DNA of 5,708 bases from UBA7803 sp047920935 (GTDB taxonomy: Bacteria > Pseudomonadota > Gammaproteobacteria > Pseudomonadales > Azotimanducaceae), in contig JBLRXD010000290.1 of the NCBI GenBank assembly GCA_047920935.1, forward strand, positions 1 to 5,708. Direction: 5' to 3'. Below are positions 1 to 5,708 of the stretch, piece by piece. The translations under genes and the position numbers were made by a program. How positions within the stretch are numbered: the first letter of the stretch is position 1; each line of letters opens with the position of its first letter. The notes beneath the pieces are model-generated. The model saw only the letters and a list, made by a program, of their open reading frames with translations. It did not search any database and was not told where the DNA came from.

Positions 1-2
1 GG

Positions 3-92
3 GGCAATTTGTCGCAGCGAGGGAACCCCCGGAGGGGGTCGCGCGAGGGCACGCAAGTGGTTTTGCCGCTGGCGCGGCGCTGCGGCCTCTAA
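3..92 (+). CDS. Possible 3' end of a gene, perhaps a sensor histidine kinase ATPase domain (partial)
   Basis: An open frame enters from the left edge and ends at TAA (90-92), followed at once by an in-frame TAG (93-95). The 29 visible residues run from GNLSQRGNP to LPLARRCGL. The pattern of a glycine-rich strand (GNLS), a glycine/arginine stretch and a final hydrophobic strand ending in LPL resembles the last strands of GHKL (histidine kinase) ATPase domains, but the fragment is too short to be sure. Two context points favour a real gene end: the double stop, and the REP-like element directly after it, since such elements commonly sit between converging genes and the next gene is on the minus strand. 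It could equally be non-coding sequence with a chance open frame. Confidence 0.35.
   Translation, partial: GNLSQRGNPRRGSREGTQVVLPLARRCGL
25..39. other. Short GC-rich hairpin
   Basis: A perfect 6-bp stem (ACCCCC at 25-30, GGGGGT at 34-39) closes a 3-base loop GGA. There is no T tract on either side, so it is not a standard intrinsic terminator, and it may lie inside the end of a coding frame. Recorded as a structure only. Confidence 0.3.
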
Positions 93-96
93 TAGA

Positions 97-120
97 TCGC
101 GATCGGGAGATCACTTCCAC
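97..120 (-). repeat. Degenerate REP-like palindromic element
   Basis: Read on the minus strand from 120 to 97, this 24-base unit begins GTGG and matches the REP-like unit after hemB (5475-5498) at 21 of 24 positions. On the plus strand the hairpin is GCGATC (99-104), loop GGGA, then GATCAC (109-114), so one stem pair has been lost. Together with flanking bases, 94-121 matches 5517-5544 at 26 of 28 positions. It occupies the gap between a probable plus-strand gene end at 92 and the minus-strand monooxygenase stop at 135, a typical location for REP sequences. Confidence 0.65.
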
Positions 121-134
121 AGTTGGCAGATCCA

Positions 135-1412
135 TCACCCCACGGCCGGCTTCTCGTAGATCGACGGCTTGTTGCTCTCTTCTTCGGTGATCCGCCGGCC
201 CAGCGCCATGAACGTCGGGATGTCTTCGTCGCGGGGCATTTTCATCTTCAGCTTTCGCTCCAGCGCCGCCTCGATGTAGGGCGCCAGCTGCTGCTGCTTG
301 CGATGCTCCCGCTCCGCCTCGCGCTCCTTGAACTCCGGCATGACCTCGGCGGCAAACAGCTCCAGCGACTCGCAGATGTGTTCGTGCTGGTTCATGCCCG
401 CCTGCTGGATGAACGTCACCTGATCAACGCCGCAGGCTTCGAACTTGTTCAGATGAGCGCGCAGATCCGCCGGGGTACCGATGCCACCCCGGGCAGCGGT
501 GAGGGCCGTGCTCATGTCGCCGGTCTCGGACTCGAGCTGGGGCTTGCGCACCCGCTGGAACTCCTGCCACAGATCCGTTCGCCCCGGCTTGTGCTCGCCG
601 AAACCGTAGAGGCTGCCGAGGGCGTAGCCGAAGAATTCGAAACCCTCCAGACCCCGCTTGACGGCGGTTTCCCGATCCTCATGGCAGGAGAAGCTCGACA
701 CCATGCAGATGTTGGCGTTCACCGCATGGCCGATGGGAACGCAAGCCTCGCTCTTGATGATGCTGTAATACTCCTCGACCCAGGATTCGGCCTCCGCGGG
801 ATCGACGAACGCGAACGTCAGCGCGCCGATCCCCAGCCGCGCCGCCATGCGGATGGTCTCGCGCTGCGAGCAGGCGACCCAGACCGGCGGATGAGGCCGC
901 TGCACCGGCTTCGGCACGATGTTGCGGCAGGGCATCTCGAAGTAGCGGCCCTTGTAGCCGGGGTAGGGATCCATGGCCAGCATGTTGCAGATCTGCTCGG
1001 TGGCCTCGAGGAACATCTTGCGCTTGTCGGCCACCGGAATGCCGAACCCGCCCAGCTCGAGCTCTGCGGACGACTCACCGGTACCGAAATCCACCCGACC
1101 CTGAGACACCAGGTCGAGGGTGGCGATGACCTCCGCGGTGCGCGCCGGGTGGTTGTACTGCGGAATGACCTGGCGGATGCCATGCCCGAGGCGGATGTTC
1201 CTGGTGCGCTGGGAGCACGCGGCGAGGAACACCTCGGGCGCCGATGAATGCGAGTACTCCTCGAGGAAGTGATGCTCCACCTCCCAGGCGTAATCGATGC
1301 CCAGCCGATCGGCCAGCTCCACCTGATCCAGCGCCTCGGTGAACAGGCGCTGCTCGGCGCCGTTGTCCCAGGGCCGAGGCAACTGATGCTCGTAAAAGAT
1401 CCCGAATTTCAT
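135..1412 (-). CDS. LLM class flavin-dependent oxidoreductase (luciferase-like monooxygenase)
   Basis: This 425-residue protein belongs to the bacterial luciferase-like superfamily: soluble TIM-barrel enzymes that use reduced FMN or F420, usually supplied by a partner reductase, to oxidise a small organic substrate. The substrate here cannot be read from sequence. Visible signatures are the N-terminal strand MKFGIFYEHQLP, the EVEHHF motif (residues 44-49) matching the luciferase active-site histidine region, the Q-YNHPARTAEVIATLD segment (85-100), RVDFGTGE (106-113), and KPVQRPHPPVWVA (168-180). The barrel ends near residue 355; a highly charged, Lys/Glu/Arg-rich tail (about 360-425) makes it longer than many family members of 330-370 residues. 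The start is supported by GGGAG (1418-1422) five bases before ATG. It is divergent from the TetR regulator, which may control it. No nearby gene is an obvious FMN reductase. Confidence 0.9.
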   Translation of the reverse strand: MKFGIFYEHQLPRPWDNGAEQRLFTEALDQVELADRLGIDYAWEVEHHFLEEYSHSSAPEVFLAACSQRTRNIRLGHGIRQVIPQYNHPARTAEVIATLDLVSQGRVDFGTGESSAELELGGFGIPVADKRKMFLEATEQICNMLAMDPYPGYKGRYFEMPCRNIVPKPVQRPHPPVWVACSQRETIRMAARLGIGALTFAFVDPAEAESWVEEYYSIIKSEACVPIGHAVNANICMVSSFSCHEDRETAVKRGLEGFEFFGYALGSLYGFGEHKPGRTDLWQEFQRVRKPQLESETGDMSTALTAARGGIGTPADLRAHLNKFEACGVDQVTFIQQAGMNQHEHICESLELFAAEVMPEFKEREAEREHRKQQQLAPYIEAALERKLKMKMPRDEDIPTFMALGRRITEEESNKPSIYEKPAVG

Positions 1413-1448
1413 TCTCTCTCCCGTTGATCACGTTCCCTTCTTGTCTGG

Positions 1449-1477
1449 ATACTGCCCCCGCCCCCAGCCCCGTGCAA
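1449..1477 (-). promoter_or_regulatory. Weak candidate promoter for the LLM monooxygenase gene
   Basis: On the minus strand TTGCAC (1472-1477) lies 17 bases before CAGTAT (1449-1454). The spacing is ideal for a sigma-70 promoter, but each box matches consensus at only about three of six bases. A transcript would begin near 1442 and carry a leader of about 30 bases including the GGGAG ribosome site, which is a sensible layout. The rest of the 1413-1666 gap is GC-rich and shows no other gene I can support. Confidence 0.25.
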
Positions 1478-1639
1478 CCTCGTACAACCCGCAAGCACGC
1501 CCCCTGCCCATTGCCGAGCGCGGGCACCGCGGAGCGGCCGCGCCTGGTCATGCAGGTCTTCTGCCGCGCCGCGCCCTGGTGCGACAACGGCACCATCGCG
1601 CTCGGCAACGAGCCGGTAAGGGGTCGTGCGTAGCCAATC

Positions 1640-1651
1640 GAACGATCGTTC
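1640..1651. promoter_or_regulatory. Putative TetR-family operator (12-bp perfect palindrome)
   Basis: GAACGATCGTTC is a perfect 12-bp palindrome ending 15 bases before the TetR regulator start codon and within the gap shared with the divergent monooxygenase gene. Palindromes of this size immediately upstream of a tetR-type gene are the usual autoregulatory sites of the family. A possible -10 box TAGGCT (1655-1660) follows directly, so a bound repressor would cover the promoter. That the adjacent regulator binds here is inference from position and symmetry. Confidence 0.6.
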
Positions 1652-1666
1652 TGCTAGGCTAGAAGC

Positions 1667-2227
1667 ATGACGGAATCGATGAATCGCGCGGTATTGCTCG
1701 ACCGGCTCGGCCAGGTGTTTCGGGATCGTGGCTACGAGGGGGCCACGCTGACGCAGCTTGCTGCCGCCACCGGGCTCGGCAAGGCAAGCCTGTATCACCA
1801 TTTCCCGGGGGGCAAAGCGGAGATGGCAGAGGTGCTGCTGCGGGATGCGGTGGCCGAGCTGCAGCGCCGCGCCTTCGCGAAGCTCGATGGCGACGGCCCG
1901 CCGAACGAGCGTTTGCAGCGCTTCGTGGATGGCTTCGGCGACTACCTGCAGCACTCCGGCGGGCAGTGCCTGCTGGCGGCGCTGACCCTGGGTAGCGCAA
2001 GCCAAGGGCACGCCGCCCGCATCGCCGCCCAGTTCGACGACTGGACCGGCGCCCTGGCGCGGGTATTCGAAGCCTCGGGGCAGAAGCGCAAGCGCGCGGC
2101 GCGCTCGGCCGCCGACCTGTTGGGCCGGCTGTACGGCGCGCAGCTGCTGAGCAAGCTGGCGGGAGACCCGAAGCACCTGCGGCAGACGCTCAAACGCCTG
2201 GCGCGCAGCGTGGCTGACGGCGGCTGA
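1667..2227 (+). CDS. TetR/AcrR family transcriptional regulator
   Basis: This 186-residue protein has the N-terminal TetR helix-turn-helix: GQVFRDRGYEGATLTQLAAATGLGKASLYHHFPGGK spans residues 15-50 with the recognition helix near 38-46. The variable C-terminal ligand and dimer domain (about 55-186) contains GGQCLLAALTLGS (98-110), reminiscent of the LmrA/YxaF-type regulators, whose members often carry a glycine-cysteine-leucine stretch at this place. C101 is the only cysteine. The inducer is unknown. A palindrome at 1640-1651 is a likely operator. Only a weak ribosome site (AGAAG, 1661-1665) precedes ATG 1667, and a -10-like TAGGCT at 1655-1660 would give an almost leaderless transcript; M5 (ATG at 1679) is an alternative start. 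The likely targets are itself and the divergent LLM monooxygenase. Its 3' end converges on the disulfide oxidoreductase with a 13-base gap. Confidence 0.9.
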   Translation: MTESMNRAVLLDRLGQVFRDRGYEGATLTQLAAATGLGKASLYHHFPGGKAEMAEVLLRDAVAELQRRAFAKLDGDGPPNERLQRFVDGFGDYLQHSGGQCLLAALTLGSASQGHAARIAAQFDDWTGALARVFEASGQKRKRAARSAADLLGRLYGAQLLSKLAGDPKHLRQTLKRLARSVADGG

Positions 2228-2240
2228 TCGCCGGGGGCGG

Positions 2241-3707
2241 CTAGCGCAGCAGCCCGTGCAGGCGCCCCACCCACTTGAGCAGCCCCTGGGGCGCGTTGTG
2301 TCGCCGCCAGGCGCCGGCGGCCAGCTTCGCCGCCTCGCTCCGGGTGGGGTAGATATGGATGGTGCTCATGAGCTTCTTGAGCCCGAGCCCGTGGGTCATC
2401 GCGAGGATGAACTCGCCGATCAGATCGCCCGCCTCCGGGCCGACGATGGTGGCCCCGAGAATGCGATCGCCGCCCGGCTCGGTGAGCACCTTGATCCAAC
2501 CTTCGGTATTGCCGTCGGCGATGGCCCGGTCGAGGTCGTCGAGGGGATACACGGTGACCTCCACGGCTTTGCCTTGACTGCGTGCATCGGCCTCGGACAG
2601 CCCGACGCGGCCCACCTCGGGATCGGTGAACGTCGCCCACGGCACCACGTCGTAGTTCACGGCGTATTTACGGAACCGCCCGAACAGCGCGTTCACCGCC
2701 GCATACCAGGCCTGATGGGAGGCCATATGGGTGAACTGGTAAGGGCCCACCAGATCGCCGCAGGCGAACACGCTGGGGCAGCTGGTACGCAGGTATTTGT
2801 CGACCTGAACCGCGCCGTTGGCCGCGGTGGCGATGCCGAGCTCCTCGAGCCCCAGGCCGCTGCTGTTGGGGCGACGCCCCACGGCCACCAGGATCCGGTC
2901 GAAGGGCAACGCCAGGCGGCTCTCGGCATGCTCGACGTGCAGGCATCCGGCCCCGGCGCCGGCTTCGGCGCCACCGGCGCCACCGGCGCCGGCCTCCACC
3001 CGCAGGGCTTTATGGCCCAGCCGGACTTCCACCCCTTCGGCGCGGAACACCCGCTCCACGTGGGCCGACACGTCCTCATCCTCCCGGGGCAGCAGCCGGG
3101 CTTCCATGTCCACCAGGGTCACCTGGCTGCCGAGGCGCTGGAAACTCTGCGCCAGCTCGCAGCCGATGGGGCCGCCGCCCAGCACCAGCAGCCGCGCCGG
3201 CAGCGCGGTGAGCTCCCAGACGTTCTCCGACGTCAGCGGCTCGACCTCGGCCAGACCCGGAATCGGCGGCAGCAGCGGCTGAGCACCGGTGGCGAGGATG
3301 ATTCTGCGGCTGCTGATGACCTGCTCGCCCACGGCCACGTGATGGCCGTCCACCAGTCGCGCCCGGCCGGCGATGCAGTCGACGCCCAGGGAGCGGTAGC
3401 GCTCCATCGAATCCTTCGGCTCGATGGTGGCCACCGCGCGCCGCACCCGCTCCATCACCCGCGGAAAGTCGACCTCGGGCGTCACCGCCTGCATGCCGTA
3501 GTCGTCGGCGTGGCGCAGGGTGTGGGCCACCCGGGCAGAGCGGATCAGGGTCTTGCTGGGCACGCAGCCGGTGTTGAGACAATCGCCGCCCATGGCGCCC
3601 TGCTCGATCAGGGTCACCCGGGCGCGCACGGTGGCGGCGATGTAGGCGGAAATGAGGCCGGCGGACCCACCGCCGATAACGATCAGATTGTTGTCGTACT
3701 TTGCCAT
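2241..3707 (-). CDS. FAD-dependent pyridine nucleotide-disulfide oxidoreductase (mercuric reductase / dihydrolipoyl dehydrogenase-like)
   Basis: A 488-residue cytosolic flavoprotein of the class I disulfide reductase family. In order: FAD-binding VIGGGSAG (residues 10-17), redox-active cysteines C43 and C48 in GGDCLNTGCVPSKT, the ATGAQP strand (139-144), NAD(P)-binding LGGGPIGCE (176-184) with acidic D200 after the second strand (suggesting NADH), the FACGDLVGPYQFTH FAD segment (314-327), and a C-terminal dimerisation domain from about 350. At the end, HIYPTRSE (451-458) has Tyr453 where dihydrolipoyl dehydrogenases have the catalytic His of HPTxSE. There is no N-terminal heavy-metal domain and no C-terminal cysteine pair as in true MerA, so mercuric reductase activity is doubtful. 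A Gly/Ala-rich insert lies at 239-254. AGGAGGG (3719-3725), inside the end of the upstream gene, serves ATG 3707. It forms an operon with the TVP38 protein; the true substrate is unknown. Confidence 0.9.
   Translation of the reverse strand: MAKYDNNLIVIGGGSAGLISAYIAATVRARVTLIEQGAMGGDCLNTGCVPSKTLIRSARVAHTLRHADDYGMQAVTPEVDFPRVMERVRRAVATIEPKDSMERYRSLGVDCIAGRARLVDGHHVAVGEQVISSRRIILATGAQPLLPPIPGLAEVEPLTSENVWELTALPARLLVLGGGPIGCELAQSFQRLGSQVTLVDMEARLLPREDEDVSAHVERVFRAEGVEVRLGHKALRVEAGAGGAGGAEAGAGAGCLHVEHAESRLALPFDRILVAVGRRPNSSGLGLEELGIATAANGAVQVDKYLRTSCPSVFACGDLVGPYQFTHMASHQAWYAAVNALFGRFRKYAVNYDVVPWATFTDPEVGRVGLSEADARSQGKAVEVTVYPLDDLDRAIADGNTEGWIKVLTEPGGDRILGATIVGPEAGDLIGEFILAMTHGLGLKKLMSTIHIYPTRSEAAKLAAGAWRRHNAPQGLLKWVGRLHGLLR
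2966..2990. repeat. 9-bp tandem repeat inside the oxidoreductase gene
   Basis: CGGCGCCAC occurs at 2966-2974 and 2975-2983, with a partial third copy CGGCGCC at 2984-2990; similar GGCGCC blocks flank it. The period is a multiple of three, so changes in copy number keep the reading frame. It encodes part of the Gly/Ala-rich insert at residues 239-254. Confidence 0.7.
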
Positions 3708-3714
3708 GGCGCCG

Positions 3715-4452
3715 CTAACCCTCCTGCTTCGCTGATTCGCGGGCCCGCCTGAGCCACCCCACGGCCTTGCGGGCCAGCAGCGGGAACAGCCCCAGCAGGC
3801 TGAGCGCGACGATGAGCCCCGGGCTCAGAATGTCGGACATCTGCTCGATGGTGGCCAACTGAGTGCCGGCAAAAACGTACACCAGAGTGCCCGGGAGCAT
3901 GCCCACCTGGCTCACCCAGTAGAACGTCCAGGTGGCGATCGGCGTCAGCCCCATGACCACGTTGATGACGAAGAACGGGAACAGCGGCACCATGCGGACG
4001 CTGAACAGATAGAACCCGCCATCCTGCTGCAGCCCGCGATTCACCGACGCCAGCTGGGGGGCGAACTTCCGCTGGACGATGTCGCCCAGCAGCCGGCGGG
4101 AGATCAGCATGGCCAGCGTCGCGCCCACGGAGCTGGCGAAGGACACCACCACCAACCCCCATGCCAGACCGAAGATCGCGCCCGCGGCCAGCGTCATCAC
4201 CGCCGCCCCGGGCAGCGACAGCGCGGTGACCGCCACATAGCCCACGAAGAACACGAGGGTCGAAACCAACGGGTGCGCGTTGACCAACTGGACCATGCTG
4301 CCGTGCGCCTGCTTGAGATATCCCAAGTCCAGATAGCGGCCGAGATCGAACAGGAAGTAGCCACCGACCAGCGCCAGCACCAGCCCGAGCAGCGCCAGTC
4401 GCCCCCATAGCTGCCTGCGGGTGCTGCCCTTGGCCGTGGCCTTGGTTACCAT
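3715..4452 (-). CDS. TVP38/TMEM64 family (VTT domain, DedA-like) inner-membrane protein
   Basis: This 245-residue integral membrane protein has a basic cytoplasmic N-terminus (about 1-17), a first membrane helix near 18-36, further hydrophobic segments near 63-82, 84-116, 155-200 and 208-228, and a basic C-terminal end. VTT-family signatures are LPGAAVMTLAAGAIFG (80-95) and SVRMVPLFPFFVINVVMG (151-168), the two re-entrant loop regions of DedA-like proteins, proposed to be transporters or lipid scramblases. The frame extends upstream to an ATG at 4560, but that would overlap hemB by 78 bases and add a polar segment with no family character. I choose ATG 4452, preceded by GAAGG (4463-4467) at ten bases. 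The FAD oxidoreductase begins 7 bases after its stop, so the two are very probably co-transcribed. Fusions of these two protein types are known, which supports a joint role at the membrane. Confidence 0.88.
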   Translation of the reverse strand: MVTKATAKGSTRRQLWGRLALLGLVLALVGGYFLFDLGRYLDLGYLKQAHGSMVQLVNAHPLVSTLVFFVGYVAVTALSLPGAAVMTLAAGAIFGLAWGLVVVSFASSVGATLAMLISRRLLGDIVQRKFAPQLASVNRGLQQDGGFYLFSVRMVPLFPFFVINVVMGLTPIATWTFYWVSQVGMLPGTLVYVFAGTQLATIEQMSDILSPGLIVALSLLGLFPLLARKAVGWLRRARESAKQEG

Positions 4453-4462
4453 TGCGCGTTCG

Positions 4463-4473
4463 CCTTCAAAGGA
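4463..4473. promoter_or_regulatory. Back-to-back ribosome binding sites for the TVP38 gene and hemB
   Basis: The 30 bases between the divergent start codons hold GAAGG on the minus strand (4463-4467, ten bases before ATG 4452) and AAAGGA on the plus strand (4468-4473, nine bases before ATG 4483). They fix both starts. There is no room for a promoter of either gene here, so each must be transcribed from within or beyond the other's coding region. Confidence 0.6.
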
Positions 4474-4482
4474 TCGTTTTCC

Positions 4483-5474
<992 letters not shown>

Positions 5475-5478
<4 letters not shown>

Positions 5479-5543
5479 GAGCGATCTCCCGATCGCGATT
5501 CTTCCGATCCAGATCCAGATCGCGATCGGGAGATCGCTCCCAC
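5475..5543. repeat. REP/BIME-like pair of inverted palindromic units
   Basis: Two REP-like units face each other: 5475-5498 (plus, head GTAG) and 5520-5543 (minus, head GTGG). Each contains a 6-bp stem GCGATC/GATCGC with a 4-base loop (TCCC, or GGGA in the inverted copy). Together they form a perfect 22-bp inverted repeat (5478-5499 with 5519-5540) around a 19-base loop; extended to 5475 and 5543 it pairs at 24 of 25 positions. The GTAG head and hairpin are hallmarks of REP elements mobilised by RAYT transposases in Pseudomonas and Stenotrophomonas relatives. The transcript hairpin may protect hemB mRNA or stop transcription, though no T tract follows. Confidence 0.8.
5506..5521 (+). repeat. 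GATCCA short tandem repeat in the BIME loop
   Basis: GATCCA occurs at 5506-5511 and 5512-5517 and is followed by GATC at 5518-5521, which runs into the inverted REP unit. It fills most of the loop between the two REP arms and looks like slippage or recombination debris. Confidence 0.6.
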
Positions 5544-5559
5544 ACAATCGCTCCCACAC
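5533..5559 (+). repeat. 13-bp direct repeat next to the REP pair
   Basis: ATCGCTCCCACAC occurs at 5533-5545 and again at 5547-5559, separated by one base. The first copy is the outer edge of the inverted REP unit, so the second is a partial duplication of that REP end, a sign of past rearrangement at this site. Confidence 0.75.
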
Positions 5560-5570
5560 GGGGGTGTGGG
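5553..5570 (-). terminator. Hairpin just past the probable ppx stop, possible terminator
   Basis: CCCACAC (5553-5559) and GTGTGGG (5564-5570) form a perfect 7-bp stem with a GGGG loop, three bases beyond the minus-strand stop at 5574-5576. The position suits termination of the leftward gene, but no T run follows on either strand, so a standard intrinsic terminator is not shown. The left arm is made from the duplicated REP end. Confidence 0.3.
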
Positions 5571-5573
5571 CGT

Positions 5574-5708
5574 TCAGCGGTAGCGCAATTGCAGGCGCGC
5601 GCCGGCCAGCTGGCTGGCTTCCACTTCGAGCTCTCTGGCCGACAGCGGGTGCGTCGCCAGCCAACCCGGCGGTAGCGTCAGATCGATGCTGCCGCCGTCC
5701 ATGGCGAG
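5574..5708 (-). CDS. ppx: Probable exopolyphosphatase, C-terminal end (partial)
   Basis: A minus-strand frame enters from the right edge and ends at TGA (5574-5576). The visible 44 residues include DGGSIDLTLPPGWLATHPL and then SARELEVEASQLAGARLQLRYR. This resembles the extreme C-terminus of Ppx/GppA phosphatases, where a beta strand is followed by P-x-GWL, an HPL-type turn and a helix rich in Glu and Leu. Exopolyphosphatase removes phosphate from the ends of polyphosphate chains. The position fits: in Pseudomonas aeruginosa ppx and ppk lie next to hemB. The catalytic domains are outside the window, so GppA or an unrelated protein cannot be excluded. Confidence 0.6.
   Translation of the reverse strand, partial: LAMDGGSIDLTLPPGWLATHPLSARELEVEASQLAGARLQLRYR

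Noticed and set aside
123..1247. Long plus-strand open frame (374 codons) opposite the LLM monooxygenase
   Set aside because: It lies in antisense to a well-supported enzyme gene and its translation is an unstructured Arg/Leu/His-rich sequence with no family motif, as expected for shadow frames in high-GC DNA.
1424..1662. Small plus-strand open frames in the gap before the TetR gene
   Set aside because: They are Pro/Arg/Ala-rich, lack a convincing ribosome site or motif, and overlap the likely monooxygenase promoter and the operator region.
1409..2176. Minus-strand open frame across the TetR gene and the intergenic gap
   Set aside because: It is antisense to the TetR gene, runs into the start of the LLM gene, and shows no recognisable motif.
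2218..2233. Hairpin CGGCG/CGCCG with 6-base loop between the converging TetR and oxidoreductase genes
   Set aside because: The stem is only 5 bp, overlaps the TetR stop codon, and has no T tract on either strand, so it is not supportable as a terminator.
2256..3752. Very long plus-strand open frame (498 codons) opposite the FAD oxidoreductase
   Set aside because: Its extent mirrors the real minus-strand gene and its product is low-complexity, rich in Gly, His, Ala and Arg. The minus strand has all the expected FAD, NAD(P) and redox cysteine motifs.

Overview
The window looks like a stretch of chromosome from a high-GC gammaproteobacterium. The HemB protein is closely Pseudomonas-like, including its magnesium-type active-site motif. 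A fragment that resembles the C-terminus of exopolyphosphatase lies just past hemB, echoing the ppx/hemB neighbourhood of pseudomonads. REP-like palindromes with a GTAG or GTGG head sit in both gaps between converging genes. The genus cannot be fixed from the sequence alone.

Layout, left to right. Positions 3-92 (+) may be the 3' end of a gene running in from outside, possibly a sensor kinase ATPase domain. A degenerate REP copy follows at 97-120. Next is a luciferase-like (LLM class) flavin-dependent monooxygenase on the minus strand (135-1412). A 254-base gap separates it from a divergent TetR-family regulator (1667-2227, +); a perfect 12-bp palindrome lies 15 bases before the regulator start. 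Converging on the regulator with only 13 bases between them is a minus-strand pair: a TVP38/TMEM64 (VTT domain) membrane protein (3715-4452) followed 7 bases later by an FAD-dependent pyridine nucleotide-disulfide oxidoreductase (2241-3707). Divergent from this pair, 30 bases away, is hemB (4483-5478, +), which ends inside a REP/BIME-like inverted repeat. The C-terminal 44 codons of a probable ppx lie on the minus strand at the right edge.

Functionally there are three separate units. The TetR regulator probably controls itself and perhaps the LLM monooxygenase. The TVP38 protein and the disulfide oxidoreductase form a translationally close two-gene operon; this pairing is known in other bacteria, sometimes as one fused protein, but its biochemical role is not established. 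hemB is a housekeeping haem-synthesis gene. I see no phage, transposase, CRISPR or defence system. The most noteworthy items are the REP elements (one supplies the hemB stop codon), the TVP38-oxidoreductase pair with a Tyr where dihydrolipoyl dehydrogenases have the catalytic His, and the putative operator of the regulator.
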